This document shows positions 1 to 14,770 of a stretch of 64,000 nucleotides of DNA, piece by piece. Location of the stretch: assembly GCA_024509875.1 (NCBI GenBank), contig JAMPIV010022929.1:99417-163416 (forward strand), given 5' to 3'. The first letter of the stretch is position 1. Each line of letters opens with the position of its first letter. The DNA comes from Oreohelix idahoensis (taxonomy: Eukaryota; Mollusca; Gastropoda; Stylommatophora; Oreohelicidae). The notes under the pieces are model-generated. The model ran no database searches. It was not told the DNA's origin and saw only the letters and a list, made by a program, of their open reading frames with translations. The position numbers and the translations under genes are program-made.

Positions 1-597
1 TAGACTGGCTCTTATAAAAGAAAGCATGTATACGCTGCTGTGTAACCTTACTTACTTAGTCGTGTAATGTAAAAGAGCCTACAGTAATCTGACAGCTTAT
101 TGTAACCTTATAGCTGCTCTCTGATTTGCTAGCTAAATACATGCATTATACCAACTGTCTTTTATTTCTACTGCTCACTCTTATGTCACGGCCCTCTTTT
201 CTGTACACACGGGCTAATTCAGTGTTTACAATTTTCGATGATCTGCCAGTCATAACAGGAAACATACCACGCTTTGCTTTTACTGCGTTCCACTCACGCG
301 AGCTCATCTGTCAATCATATAATACTTGACAGACAACAGCACGAGAGAAGAGAGAGAACAGACCCCTTTAAAGTTTGCTCAGGGAAAATCTAGAAATCCC
401 TAATATCCTTTGATCTTGGAACACGAGCATTCTACAGGAAAACAGCTGGGAGAACAGAAAGTCTTTGATGTCGGTCACCGCTCCAGACGAGAACCTCTGG
501 AAGACCGAACCGTAAGCCTTTTATCTTGAATCTCTAGCTTCTGAATTTTTGTCCCACACAGGAGTGCAAATTAACGCCATTAGAGATGAAAAGCCAT
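1..597. other. No gene recognised
   Basis: AT-rich DNA without a supported gene. A 67-codon open frame at 126-329 (+) has no recognisable domain. Around 48-65 an 18-base string matches the tail found just outside the RTE-like LINE at 54.51 kb, which could be a tiny 3' remnant of that family, but it is too short to annotate as one. Confidence 0.5.
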
Positions 598-682
598 TTA
601 ATGATATAAATACAAGACAAACATAAAGGTATGTTATCAGGCGCTCGTAGGAAATAAAGAAGTAGAACACTAGAAAACTCCT
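598..682 (-). repeat. Tail fragment of tRNA-derived SINE (family 1)
   Basis: Matches by eye the tail of the SINE copies near 13 kb: the module AGTAGAACACTAG, AATAAAGAAG, a CGCTCGTAGG-like block and the AGACAAACATAAAGG end appear in the same order. The tRNA-like head with the B box is missing, as expected for a 5'-truncated retroposon. Confidence 0.65.
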
Positions 683-1852
<1,170 letters not shown>

Positions 1853-1854
<2 letters not shown>

Positions 1855-4189
1855 GTAGAATGATAGCATTTTCCCAGAAACGTTTTCTTGTATTTTTAAC
1901 AGACCTGATCCCAAGTGGACGAACGGTCTTTTTCTTTGTCCATTTCATGCTATAAGTGGGTACTAGCCGATGATACTATATGACTATAAATTATAATACT
2001 GAACTTACCAAAATCCAGCAAACTATTTTTATCAGCCAACAATGGGGTTTACCTGAAACATTATTATTATTTTCCCCAACACTTGACAGTTGTAATCCAA
2101 GTGGAGTACTAATCTATGCACTATGCAGGGCTGGCGATCTGACAAAGAGTCGGCCGATAGAAAATCCATCATCATCATTTTTAACATTTGTAGCAACCGG
2201 AATTTTTTCCAGATTGTCAAGATGTATTCCCCTCTCCTAAACGGTAAACACCAAGAATTCTCACACTATGCAATATTTGTAGTAACCCTGTATCCAGACA
2301 GAAGTTCCAGCCCGAGCGGGAAACAAGACTGTTTTTACCCGCCCGCCCTAACACTGCAAGAGTTGTCGCATCTAAAATATTCAGTTGTAGTTCCTGTATT
2401 TAGACTCATATTCCCCTGTGCACCCATCGAAGGAACAGTGCTAGTTTTCTTAGAGCAGTGAAGATAACCCTTTATGATTCATATCGTCACCAGGATTCAT
2501 CGTGGAATTTAACTTATTCGGCGTTCACCTCATTAGTTTTTTTGGGGGGATGAACTGGGGCCAATTTGTATCCTCGATAGCTGGGGTGATACATTAGTCA
2601 ACAGTGCAATAGGGATTATGTTCGAGGAATAAATTTACCAAGGGATACCACAGACCCAAGGGGAGAATACAAATAGGTAAGAGTGTGAGAGGTGGCCACT
2701 GAGAGAGAGAGAGAGCGTGTGATTATTTTATTGTTGCTGAAAAACTACTTAAAATTTGGTTGTTTGATTTTGTTTACTTTACTTGGTCTTATATTGTACC
2801 AATACTGTCATTCTATAACTTAGTGCTAACCTTCAACCTTTGGGCTAATATTCATTGGGTTTGATTTTTTTTTCCCTTTATACGGTGAAGGCGCTCCCTG
2901 CTTTCTTTATTTCCTCTATATGTAAATGATTTCCCTGATATATTTGGGTAACTGATGTAGTAAACAGTTTAGTGATAATAAACAACAAGAAAACTTAACT
3001 TTGTGTATTGGTCAGATCCATACCTACTTATCCTTAGTTTTTTTTCACGTTTGTGTGTCTTGTTGTCACATATTGTTGTGTGTGTGTGTGTAGAGTAACC
3101 TGTTGTTATTTTAGATAGGGAGGCAAAGACTGTCTTGTAACGAAGCACAGTTGTACGGATAGGCTGGATGAGAGCAACCTACTCACTCCAGAGACATATC
3201 TTTCCCTCAACCTACCACATGTGAAACCTATTTTCTATACATTCTCGTGTATCAGTCAACCTTTACTCTTTACCTAGCCTGGGCCCAACGAACCAATTAA
3301 CCTACCGTACGACACGTCGTTTGTAGCGAGAGGTAACGATAAATAGATGATGATAATATCCTAGACAAATAGCTGTATCAGATGATACCAGGATGGTGCC
3401 AGATAAGAGACTGGTCTTACAAGAAATACCCAATTCTCTGAAAAGAGTAATGCTGTATCGAAGTCAAAGGTGGAGTCAAGCTGTATAGATCACTAGGTGA
3501 GATGGTAATGGCAATCCTAGTTACCTATGGTGCCACTCTCCAGACAAACCTAAGACTATGACTCTGCTAGGGGTAATTAACTAACCAACAAGAACTTTGA
3601 ACAAAACTTAAATAATTCAATAAAGACTGTTGGTACAATTTGTAATTTATTTATATACAAGATCTTTTTTCTTGGTATTTCAGTTAAGTTTCAAATAAAA
3701 TCAAATTGATTTCAAAATAAAATCTGTTTCACTGTTAGTATATATACCACATATACATTTAATTTATAAAGTTCATTTTCAACGGTCCTCTGGATCCTTG
3801 ATGGAATCTGTCTTTTTTTGTGCTTTCTTGAATATAAATGTTAATTTATGATAAAGTCAGAACGATTCCATAAATAGAGTGATCTCCCCTTGCCAATATG
3901 GCGACTTAACTTTTGACGTTAGCGATTTTCTACATGTTTTTTTAGAATACAGTTAGACAGTGAGACCACACTGCTGACTTGCAGGTAGGCTGGGGACAGT
4001 CAAAGGCTAAGGAAGGCAACCTGACATAAATGCCCGTTGAGATCGGATGTACTGGGCCACAGGCCTAACGAAACAATACAACGTACGCCGCTCGATGATG
4101 ACGTCATTACATAGTAAACAAAATTTCAATAACTCCATAGCGTTCCGTTGGGCTACAAAGAGGCAAAGGGCTAGAATTACATACAAAGC
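1853..4189. other. No gene recognised
   Basis: About 2.3 kb with no coding sequence I can support. It holds a short (GA)n at about 2700-2715 and a (GT)n at about 3078-3092. Open frames at 1980-2461 have no recognisable domains and overlap one another in several frames. Confidence 0.4.
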
Positions 4190-4205
4190 TCACAAAACAC
4201 TCAGC

Positions 4206-4889
4206 ATTCTGCAGTAGAATGCGGAAGGAGTTCGCAACGAAAAAGTTCCCTTAACAAACCGTCTATATACAGAAGATTTAGATGTTGCATGCATTCAAGA
4301 GACTCACCTCAACAACAACCACAGATTTTCAGTTAGAGGATACCAGGCCTTCCGACTCGACCGAGAAGGACACAAAGGAGGTGTTCTGATACTCATGCGA
4401 AATTCTCTACCAAGCAGCGAAGTATCCGTGAACCTCAACAATCAATCTGAAATAATTGGGGTGGACATAACAATCAATGAAACGTGCATCCGTATTTACA
4501 ATCTGTATGGCCCGCCAAACAAGGATCTGTCACTTTCCTGCATGGAAATAAAGGACTCAAATTGCGTAGTGGTAGGAGATTTCAATAGCCATTCTGAAAG
4601 ATGGGGATACCCAGATACAGACAAAAGAGGAGACGAAGTGGAGGACTGGGAGATAGATACAAAGCTTCACCTAATCAACAGTCCCGATGATAACCCCAGT
4701 TTTTACTCCAGAAGATGGCACACTACTTCCACTCCAGATCTAGCCTTTTCTACAGGAGATATCATACGCAAAATAGACAGACATTTGCTTGATCAGCTAG
4801 CAGGTAGTAACCATAAACCAATAAAGCTGGTCATAAATTGTTCCGCAGGAAGTAAAACTACTTCCTCGATGGAACTACAAACGAGCTGA
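4206..4889 (+). pseudogene. LINE endonuclease domain (broken)
   Basis: Encodes the apurinic/apyrimidinic-like endonuclease that nicks target DNA for target-primed reverse transcription. The frame shows CIQETHL (catalytic Glu), a YGPPN block, GDFNSHSERWG (Asp/Asn pair), TPDLAF and the terminal SNHKPI (catalytic His), in family order. An open frame starts at the internal Met at 4395, but homology begins upstream at about 4206 and is broken by an in-frame TAG at 4215-4217 where the family normally has Trp. The frame ends at 4889 because of a frameshift near 4850; the continuation (RWNYKRADWD) lies in the next frame. Confidence 0.85.
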
Positions 4890-6225
4890 CTGGGACATGT
4901 TTTCAATGTTGTCAGACAGGTTTTGTGAAACCATTAACATGCGGTACGGCAATATGAAAACAATGGTCGAAAGCCTAAACAGAGCCATACAACGTTCAGC
5001 CACTAATTCCATTACCAGAGAAAATTACAAACCTTACTGGACTGAAGAACCTCAAAGGCTCGAAGTAACAGAGGTCAGAAACAGCAGAAAGAGAACAAAC
5101 AACTGAAGCAAAATCTTACTCAAAGCTACCACTGCAAAATACCGAAGAATATTAAATAAAACATCAAGAGACTGCTGGAAAGAAAAAACAGAAAATCTAA
5201 ACTTAGATAAAGACGGCAATAAGCTATGGAAACTAGTTAGAGCCTTGAACAACGAAGGATCTCATTACAAAAAAATCTCACTCAAACACTGCGACAATAT
5301 GCTGACAGGCAAAAAAGCTGCAAATGCATTTATAGAATACTTTGCTGGTGCAAATCACATTGATGTCCCCGCTGACCGGAAGACAATCGTCACAGATGAA
5401 CAGTTGATTCATGACAACACATAGATTGCACCTGAAGAGCATATTATGAGAAATTTGACAATGGCAGAAATGGAAGAGGCAATAAAGTCCCTAAAGAAAA
5501 AGAAGTCACCTGGAAAAGATGGAATAATCAATGAAATGTTAATAGGTCTCGGCATAAGGTCAAAACAGAAGCTTCTGGCAGTACTGAACTACAGTTGGAA
5601 AAGAGGAATTGTCCCACAGGCATGGAAAGAAGCTATACTGATACCTAAGAAAGACAAGGACCTGAAAGAACCAAATGGTTACAGACCAATCAGCCTACTA
5701 AGCTGTGTAGGAAAACTGATGGAGCGCATGATTAATACCAGACTGATGTGGCACCTGGAAAGCAAACACCTATTAAACCATCAACAAGCAGGATTCAGAC
5801 AACACAGATCCACAGAAGATCAAATCACATATATAGCTCAGGAAATCAAAGACGCCTTCCACGAAAAAAAAAAAAAAACACGCTAGTGGTTTGGGTAGAT
5901 TTAGAAAAAGCTTTCGATAAAGTATGGAAAGAGGGATTGAAAGTCAAACTGCAGAGAAGTGGTGTATGTGGGCGAATGTACAAATGGATTGGTCACTACA
6001 TTGAGAACAGAACCGCCAGAGTACTGCTGCAAGGACAGGCTAGTAAAAAGTTTATTTTAGAGCAGGGAGTCCCACAAGGGGAAGTCCTGTTACCTACACT
6101 GTTCCTTGCATACATAAATGACATAAATGAAAATATTCAACAAATAGCACACAATGCATCCTTTGCAGATGACTTAGCCTTGTGGATCTCTGAAGAGCGT
6201 ATCACTACTGCAAACATTCTGTTTA
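4857..6225 (+). pseudogene. LINE reverse transcriptase (broken)
   Basis: Reverse transcriptase of the same LINE. After a linker (RWNYKRADWD..., KPYWTEE) come KKKKSPGKDGI, GYRPISLLSCVGKLMERM, QAGFRQHRSTEDQ, VVWVDLEKAFDKVW, GVPQG and the catalytic FADDLALW. TGA at 5104-5106 and TAG near 5425 interrupt the frame. A run of adenines at about 5866-5879 shifts the frame between QEIKDAFHEKK and VVWVDLEKAF, probably by slippage. Homology ends after the FADD box, so thumb and C-terminal regions are missing. Confidence 0.88.
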
Positions 6226-6230
6226 TTCGT

Positions 6231-6713
6231 AGGTGTGTGGTAATTAAAAGTAGAAGTAGCCTAACAAAGAGCTACTTATCTTTAAAAAGTCCTTCTAGGC
6301 CTCGTACGGCAGTATGATCGGAGAGAACCCCACAACTGCGGGTCTTCCTAATCAAGATGACACAGTTGATACTGGAACAGGCTCTGAAAAACTTGAACAT
6401 CTACTAGCTGACTTGGTCACTAAAGATTTAATATGACACTCAGGGCAGGATATAACCTGAAACATAATATACAACCTACGTAGTATCGCTCATTGTCTCC
6501 CTACACAGTCAGAAGGTATAATGAGACAGTTCAGACAAGCTGTGGTTAATCACAAGAGACATAGTAAGTCATGAATAACACCATTCGTTCAAGTTCCAGC
6601 ATAATATTTCAGTAACTCACTTGTTACAGTTATGTCCATGATTTGCTTCTTTAAAATCATATAGGCCTTATGGTAATCATTGTGTCTGTAAAATACCGAT
6701 TATTATAGATGTA
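6231..6713. other. No gene recognised
   Basis: Short spacer between the LINE remnant and the first mariner. Nothing recognisable; a 3' UTR of the LINE could be hidden here but cannot be shown. Confidence 0.4.
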
Positions 6714-7271
6714 CGAGGGGTGGTCGAAAAGTTTTGCACTTAACTAAGAAAGCGTTTAGACAGGCGGGATTGCTGTGTATCATTGAAAAGACACACTGTT
6801 GGTTTACATTTCCCGCGCGTACATGGCGCATGCGGGGTGCCATGTGAAAGAGAAATTAACGGGAAACTGGTTCAGGTGGGTTCCCCGCCTTCTCTCGCCA
6901 TTCCAAAAGGAGCATCGAGCCGAAACATCCGCACAGATGTTGGACATTTGCAATGCTGACGAAGATGATTTTTTTCGTAGACTGGTTACTGTGGACGAAT
7001 GTTGGGTGCATTTCTATGACCTGGAGACTAAAAAAGCTTCGTGGACGTCGTTTTTCTAATGACCAGGACTTGATTACTGAACTGGAAACGTGGTTCCGGG
7101 CCCAGACGGCGGTGTTCTACAATCAGGGCATCAGGAAGGTGAAGAAGAGATGGGAGAAGTGTATTGCCTTGAGGGGTGAATACATAGAGAAGGACTAAAG
7201 TTCACACCAATTTCCAGGTATGTGCCTTGACTCCTTCATACTAAAGTGCAAAACTTTTCGACCGCCCCTCG
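6714..7271 (+). mobile_element. Mariner element 1, internally deleted
   Basis: Terminal inverted repeats of about 28 bp (left begins CGAGGGGTGGTCGAAAAG, the right end read in reverse begins CGAGGGGCGGTCGAAAAG) are flanked by TA dinucleotides at 6712-6713 and 7272-7273, the mariner target site. At 558 bp it is less than half the usual 1.2-1.3 kb. The inside keeps two pieces of transposase and lacks the rest, so it cannot move by itself. Confidence 0.93.
6799..7197 (+). pseudogene. Mariner transposase remnant (middle and C-terminus)
   Basis: The first piece (to about 7050) reads FRWVPRLLSPFQKEHRAETS, then QMLDICNADEDDFFRRLVTVDECWVHFYDLETKKAS, which contains the first catalytic Asp of the DD34D triad (VTVDECW). 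After a frameshift near 7045 the second piece is the transposase C-terminus (WFRAQTAVFYNQGIRKVKKRW, ending GEYIEKD). The N-terminal helix-turn-helix part and the segment with the second and third catalytic Asp are deleted. Confidence 0.88.
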
Positions 7272-7273
7272 TA

Positions 7274-9744
<2,471 letters not shown>

Positions 9745-9892
9745 CATCGTTCCTCTTCTACCGTGAGATGTAGAGGTTTGTAAGAGAGAGCGCCATACTA
9801 TTCGATCGGCCGTCTTCCTCCTGGCTTGGTTCCATTCTAGTCCTCGGTCCTTCAAAGATTGTCTAATGTTGTCCTCCCAGCGGACTTTGGTG
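9745..9892 (-). mobile_element. 3' fragment of RTE-like LINE
   Basis: About 145 bp align by eye to the 3' end of the LINE at 54.53-54.68 kb (shared blocks TTCTACCGTGAG, GAGAGAGCGCCA, GTCTTCCTCCTGGC, GGTCCTTCAAAGATTGTCTAAT, CCTCCCAGCGGA). On the minus strand this is the last coding segment of that LINE. It is a separate, strongly 5'-truncated copy. Confidence 0.85.
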
Positions 9893-10877
9893 CTGTGTAA
9901 CCCAGTTCACTAAATAACGGATAAAGTGTACCGCATGGAAACATTATTTGTTGTCTGACTTTAGTTCTTTCTATTCAGAAAAACTAATAAGAACGAGTAC
10001 TTTTTCTTTATTCTATTACAGCAGCTGTAACGCCCCGTTAATTACCCCTGGGGATATCTGAAAAGTCAAAGAAATAATAGGCCACCATAAAGCATGTCGT
10101 ACAATGTGACTATTATGAGGTTGCGCACATAGCTGGCAACCTCCTGATGACAACAAATCTCTACAGAGACCACTACTGCATAGTATGCGCTTTGAGCAGG
10201 CTTCTCGGTAAAGATCAGCTTAACTAGTGGATCTATGCTCCGTTGGAACCGAAAAACAACATTGAAAAAACAGCTGCAACGATAAAGTTTCATTAGAATG
10301 AAGTCACATATTTTAAAAATAATTCAGTCAATAAATATCCTAGTGTAAAAGCCCGTCATAAGACGGGAATTACATTCAAAAGCACCAATACCTAACAGCA
10401 ATTCTACTTATTCAAAAGTATTTTTTAAAACCACTGTGCATCACCACAGTACACGAACTACGTAGCAGCAGCGAGGATCTAAATGTGTGTATACGGGATC
10501 ACACATTCTATAAATATTTTTGTGCGCACCGTTATTTGTGCATTTTTCTTTGGTAAGTGTTACTATTTTCGGGAGAGTACATATAAGGGAAACAATACAA
10601 TTAATGTCTAATGTTCAACCAAAGTTGCATCCCTTAGCGTTAGTGACAGAAAAATCTGGGATTTTATATATAGTGATGATAAGGTAGCCAGCCCCTTGTG
10701 ACTTCACATTAGTCGACTTGTACGACATTCATGAAGGTGCAGTAGTTCTATTATTGTTTAGTCTCTTCATATAACTCCCGTAATTGCACGTGACATGTGT
10801 TTTTCATTTCTAAATAAACATAAGTAATTAATCAGTCTTAAGGCTTCAGGGGTAAGTTTTAAGTGGTAATACTAGTA
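9893..10877. other. No gene recognised
   Basis: Intergenic AT-rich DNA. A 75-codon minus frame at 10066-10293 has no recognisable domain. Confidence 0.4.
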
Positions 10878-11874
10878 CGAGGGAAGGTCAAAAAGTAATG
10901 CCTCCTATTTTTTATGTATGTAAATACTGCATCGGTGTGCAATTTGTAAATTTAGCAGGATTCCTCACACACTCTTCTGCACTGTATAGCATTACCAACC
11001 TGTTTCAGTAACAGGTGGCACCACTGTAACAGTTTTAAAATGGCTGCCAAAGACGTTCGGTTAAAACAACGTTATGTCATAGAATTCCTCAATGCTGTAG
11101 GCGAGACCCCAATTCGCATCCACGAACGTTTGAAGAATGTTTATGGAGATTCAACAGGGGATGTTAGCACTGTCCGACGTTGGGTACATGAGACTTGGGT
11201 TAATTTTTCTGAGCCAGAATCCAAGAGGCAGTCAATGGAATGGCATCACACAACATCGCCAACAAGAAAGAAGTTCAAAAGTTCCCCACCTGTAGGGAAA
11301 GTTATGGCCTCCGTGTTTTAGGATGAGAAGGGTGTGATTCTTCTCGACTTCTTGGAAGAGGGAAACACGGTGAATGCAGACCGTTACATTGAAACTTTGA
11401 AGAAGCTTAGAGGTCGTCTTCGGCGACTTTACCCATTAAAAGATCAGAGAACTGCAATACTGTTGCACGATAATGCCACGCCACACACCGCTAAACGCAC
11501 CATTGATACGATTGCAGAATTTGGCTGGACATTATTACCACATCCCCCTTACAGTCCCGATCTTGCACCTTCTGACTTCCATCTGTTTGGACCACTGAAA
11601 GAAGATCTTCGCGGACATCACTTTGAGGACACCGAGACCCTTAAACGCGCCGTACGCCAGTGGTTTAGGAAAAAGGACACAAATTTTTACCGTGCGGGGA
11701 TACATGCCCTTGTGAGAAGATGGACAAAAACTGTAACAAATAACGGAGACTACATTGAGAAATAAATTTTTGAAGTTCAGACTTGGGGCTACATTTCAAT
11801 GTAAATTTTATCTGTTTTCTTGCCTATTGAATGAAATTAAAAATTACGAGGCATTACTTTTTGACCGTCCCTCG
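10878..11874 (+). mobile_element. Mariner element 2, internally deleted
   Basis: Terminal inverted repeats of about 29 bp (CGAGGGAAGGTCAAAAAGTA at the left; the right end reversed reads CGAGGGACGGTCAAAAAGTA) with TA on both sides (10876-10877, 11875-11876). Length is 997 bp. It belongs to a different mariner lineage from element 1, judging by the inner TIR sequence. The next element begins within 8 bp of its right end. Confidence 0.95.
11040..11765 (+). pseudogene. Mariner transposase, deleted and with one stop
   Basis: One frame of 242 codons with a single TAG at 11319-11321, where the conserved Trp before DEKG would be. The N-terminal part (KQRYVIEFLNAVGETPIRIHERL...VSTVRRWV) is the DNA-binding helix-turn-helix region. 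It is fused directly to ETWVNFSEPESKRQSMEW, so roughly 100 residues are missing, including the Asp just before ETW, the first catalytic residue. The second and third Asp remain, in HDNATPHTAKRT and YSPDLAPSDFHLF, with 34 residues between them, which identifies the DD34D mariner group. The C-terminus (NNGDYIEK) is complete. Confidence 0.94.
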
Positions 11875-11882
11875 TATATATA

Positions 11883-12470
11883 CCCTTCAAAAGAAGTTAA
11901 GGACCATTTCTATTAAGGGTGCAAAGTGAAATGAAAATGAACAATAAAAACACAGCACATCAAAATATAACATGACAAGCTTATCAGTGACAATCAACAC
12001 TATTTTCATGCAAGCCTCTGGGCGACATTTCGGACAGTAAGACCTTCCTGCAACCACGCAATGGCTCTTCCTTTATCCACAACACTCAGCTTTCGTCGTT
12101 GAGGCATATTGTTGTGCAATGGTTATGCAGCACTTGTGTTGCTTATAAAGACAATTTTGTGAGTACAGCTCAAGACCAACACTATAGTCTCCCACATGCA
12201 TCACGCATTTTTGGAATAGCAGGTGTTTTTTTCAAGCTCAGACATCATTAAAAACACCCACATTTTGGCGTCTCAGCAGCATTTTTTTCAGCGTGCTTGC
12301 TGAGCTGAACACTAGCCACACGGTATGCTGGTGGCCCACGCAGCACGTGTTGAATGTTTGTTGTTCGAGAAAAATCAATGTCAGATTAATTGCTTATGAA
12401 ATATAATTTTTATTATTTTTATTATTTTTGGGTCATTTTCACCTACTGGTCCTTAACTTCTTTTGAAGGG
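11883..12470 (-). mobile_element. Tc1/mariner-like non-autonomous element
   Basis: Perfect terminal inverted repeats of 24 bp (beginning CCCTTCAAAAGAAGTTAAGG) flanked by TA at 11881-11882 and 12471-12472. The 588-bp interior keeps only the first 33 codons of a transposase on the minus strand (12006-12107). It sits almost back to back with mariner element 2. Confidence 0.92.
12006..12107 (-). pseudogene. Tc1-like transposase N-terminus
   Basis: A 33-residue frame starting MPQRRKLSVVDKGRAIAWLQ and ending QRLA before TGA. This looks like the first helix-turn-helix of a Tc1/pogo-type transposase. Nothing of the DNA-binding second half or the DDE catalytic domain remains, so the element is a deletion derivative. 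Confidence 0.75.
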
Positions 12471-12472
12471 TA

Positions 12473-12847
12473 TACAACAAAGTACAATGCGAGAAAAACA
12501 AATTAATATTCTTTTTGTTAATTACTTTTTAAAAGTCATGACAAAAAAAAAAAAACAACAACAAAACAAAGACTTTTGGTTGCGTAAGAAGTACAAACAC
12601 ATTCAGCCATGGCAACAACAACAAATTCAAATTTTCCCAATGTTAATGCCAGCCGAGGTGAGGAATAATATCTCACTGATGTGTTTAAATTTGAATTTTG
12701 AAGTTCACAATTTTAGGAAAAGCTAACAAGAAATCGAAGATGTGCAATGTTTTTTGTTTTATTTTATTTCATTTAAAAAAAACATTTTGGCTCGTTTTTC
12801 GAGGTGCGTCCCGTTCAACATAGTCGGTTATATTAGGGCACCTGTCC
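12473..12847. other. No gene recognised
   Basis: Short AT-rich spacer with poly(A) runs near 12541 and a T/A-rich segment. Nothing recognised. Confidence 0.4.
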
Positions 12848-13023
12848 AAATATAAAAGACAGTAAGTAAATAAACAAACAACACACAAAGGTATGATCAG
12901 GCACTCAGTGGGAAAATAAAGAAGTAGAAGACCAGACAACAGAAAAACAACAGAAGTGATAGGCTTACCGGGATCGAACCAGGACCTTACGAATGACACC
13001 CACCGCCTAGCCACGGGAGCGAA
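12848..13023 (-). repeat. tRNA-derived SINE (family 1)
   Basis: On the minus strand the head contains a tRNA-like B box (GGTTCGATCCC) preceded by a degenerate A-box region (GTGGCTAGGCGGTGGG), followed by the family tail with CTGTTGTCTGG, TTCTACTTCTTTATTT and GAGTGCCTGA blocks. It is arranged head-to-head with the plus-strand copy at 13330-13500. Confidence 0.8.
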
Positions 13024-13225
13024 TCGGACCCAGTCTAATTATAGACGCAATCACTGCTACAGTTCCACTATTAAACAGTATAGGCCAGATTACACAAGAC
13101 AAAGACCTATATACTGTGTCTAGTAAATGATAGAAGAATGAGAATAAGTAAAGGACAGAATGTAGGTTTCAGGTATTATATAAACGTATAAACATATAAG
13201 GAGGGGAAACCCGAGGCCTGTAAAC

Positions 13226-13277
13226 AGTAAATAAATATTAGACAAACAAAAAGGCATGTTTTCAGGCACTCGTAAGA
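13226..13277 (-). repeat. SINE family 1, tail fragment
   Basis: Only the last about 50 bp of the family 1 tail (AGACAAACAAAAAGGCATG...CAGGCACTCGTAAGAA) is present on the minus strand. Confidence 0.65.
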
Positions 13278-13329
13278 AGGCACCCTTTAAATCGAAGTAT
13301 CATTTATTGGTAATGCCTAGATGGCAGGG

Positions 13330-13500
13330 AGGATAGTGTGATTCGCTTGCATAGCTAGGCGGGTTTGTCGCACGGAAGGTCCTGGGTTCGAGTCCTGGGT
13401 AAGCCACTCACGTCTGTTGCTTTTCTGTTGTCTAGTGTTCTACTTCTTTATTTCTTACGAGTGCCTGAAAACATACCTTTATGTTTGTCTATTTATTGCA
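13330..13500 (+). repeat. tRNA-derived SINE (family 1)
   Basis: Plus-strand copy with tRNA-like head: A-box-like region near GCATAGCTAGGCGGG and B box GGGTTCGAGTCC at about 13384-13395, then the shared tail (CTGTTGTCTAGTGTTCTAC, TTCTTTATTTC, GAGTGCCTGAAAACATACC) ending in a TTTATTGCA run. Confidence 0.83.
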
Positions 13501-13859
13501 TTTTTAAAAAACTTAGCATTTAAAAAAAAGGCTGAGTCGGAGACTGGCACAGTCACTGTATATGCCAGAGCGGAACTGGAACAGGGCAATTAAAATATTT
13601 TATTGCTCCAAATCTCTGGAAATACTTCTTTGTTTAAAAAAAAAAAATGTTTACCTGTGGACCACGAGGTGAGTTAAAAGTGCTGGCGCTGAATACGACA
13701 CTGTGAGGAAACTCGCTGATAGCCTTACAAGGCAGTTCTTGTTTGGCAATCGCCGGGAAAGAGAAGTACGAGACACGGGGAAAAAAAAGCTAGAGACATA
13801 GATAAAAGTGATGAGAGGTCTTGAACATACGGTACGGGACCCAAGACGCAACAAAAGTG
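13501..13859. other. No gene recognised
   Basis: Spacer with two poly(A) runs (about 13500-13530 and 13630-13650). Nothing else recognised. Confidence 0.4.
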
Positions 13860-14150
13860 AGGAATGCAGTTAGCGACCCATAGCTTGACTGCCTGCGTCA
13901 GGGTCAGCGAATAAGAGCTGACCAAGACCCTACTCCACCTCCACGTGGTGGTCCTGGAAACAGGCTGCATCACTGCAGTCTGGCTGAGGAGTAGGGATCG
14001 AAGAGGGAAGGCAAACCCGGTCCCAAAAAATGCCGTGCGGAAGTCAGATGTGTCGGCCGAAAGGCGCAAATACCGCAGCTTCGCTGTAAACGGGCACAAC
14101 GCAACCAACGTCCTTTTCTAGACGAACGAGGAAGAAGAAGAAGAAGAACA
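13860..14150 (+). repeat. Possible retroposon 3' end with (GAA)n tail
   Basis: A GC-richer 270-bp block ends in a (GAA)n run at about 14129-14149. A simple-repeat tail after a distinct block is typical of RTE/CR1-like LINE 3' ends or SINEs. The minus-strand open frame at 13725-14108 has no recognisable domain. The identification rests on composition and tail only. Confidence 0.35.
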
Positions 14151-14770
14151 TACGGTACACGGCAGGAGGAGGATGGTGTTAATTTGTTGAAAATCTATGC
14201 ACCATAGGGAGCCCAAGAGTAATTAATGAATAAATAATAATTATTAATAAATAATAATGTATGCACGAACCAGGCGAATTAGGTTCCGGTATCGTGAGTG
14301 TCAGGAACTCGGACAATTAGAGCATCTTGGTTGAGCTTACTTGGTCTGAGGAAACAAGGGTTTCACTATGTCATGACTCTTGTCACGAGACTAATCAACC
14401 TATTGCTGCGTTATTTATTTGGCCATGATCATTTTGGAACTCTCGACATTCAAGTCACAGCTACCCGTTCTTGTAATATTCATTAAAGAAATCACTTTTC
14501 TCCGGAGAATCACCCGTTTTTTAAATTTGTTATTTCCTTAATTGGTTTACTGCCCGTCCCCATTTCATATTATTTCTTCACATGGGTAATTTTTTTTATC
14601 CTTTAACTCTTTACCAGATTTGTTTCTTCTCCCTCATCCCCCCACCACCCAATTAAGTATTTGCATCTCGGCTTTTCTTTTTTCTTGTTGACCTGCATTA
14701 GCATTGGCTTATCTATCTTTTTTCTTTATGGTCATCGTTTACCGACTGACACTGGTTCACCGCTGGACAC
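14151..14770. other. No gene recognised
   Basis: AT-rich spacer before the minisatellite; nothing recognised. Confidence 0.4.

Larger units (their letters stand above)
4190..6230 (+). mobile_element. Non-LTR retrotransposon (LINE), broken
   Basis: A remnant of a LINE with an AP-type endonuclease followed by a reverse transcriptase, on the plus strand. No poly(A) tail, 3' UTR or target-site duplication was found; homology stops shortly after the FADD motif, so the element is 3'-truncated. It carries several separate lesions: TAG at 4215, a frameshift near 4850, TGA at 5104-5106, TAG near 5425 and a frameshift in the A-run at about 5866-5879. It is therefore non-autonomous and old. The domain order and the linker style recall the Jockey/I group rather than RTE, but no ORF1 is recognisable upstream and the clade is uncertain. 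Confidence 0.85.

Noticed and set aside
126..329. 67-codon plus frame
   Set aside because: No recognisable domain and no conserved context.
13725..14108. 127-codon minus frame
   Set aside because: Falls in a probable retroposon 3' block; the sequence has no domain and the opposite strand also has open frames.
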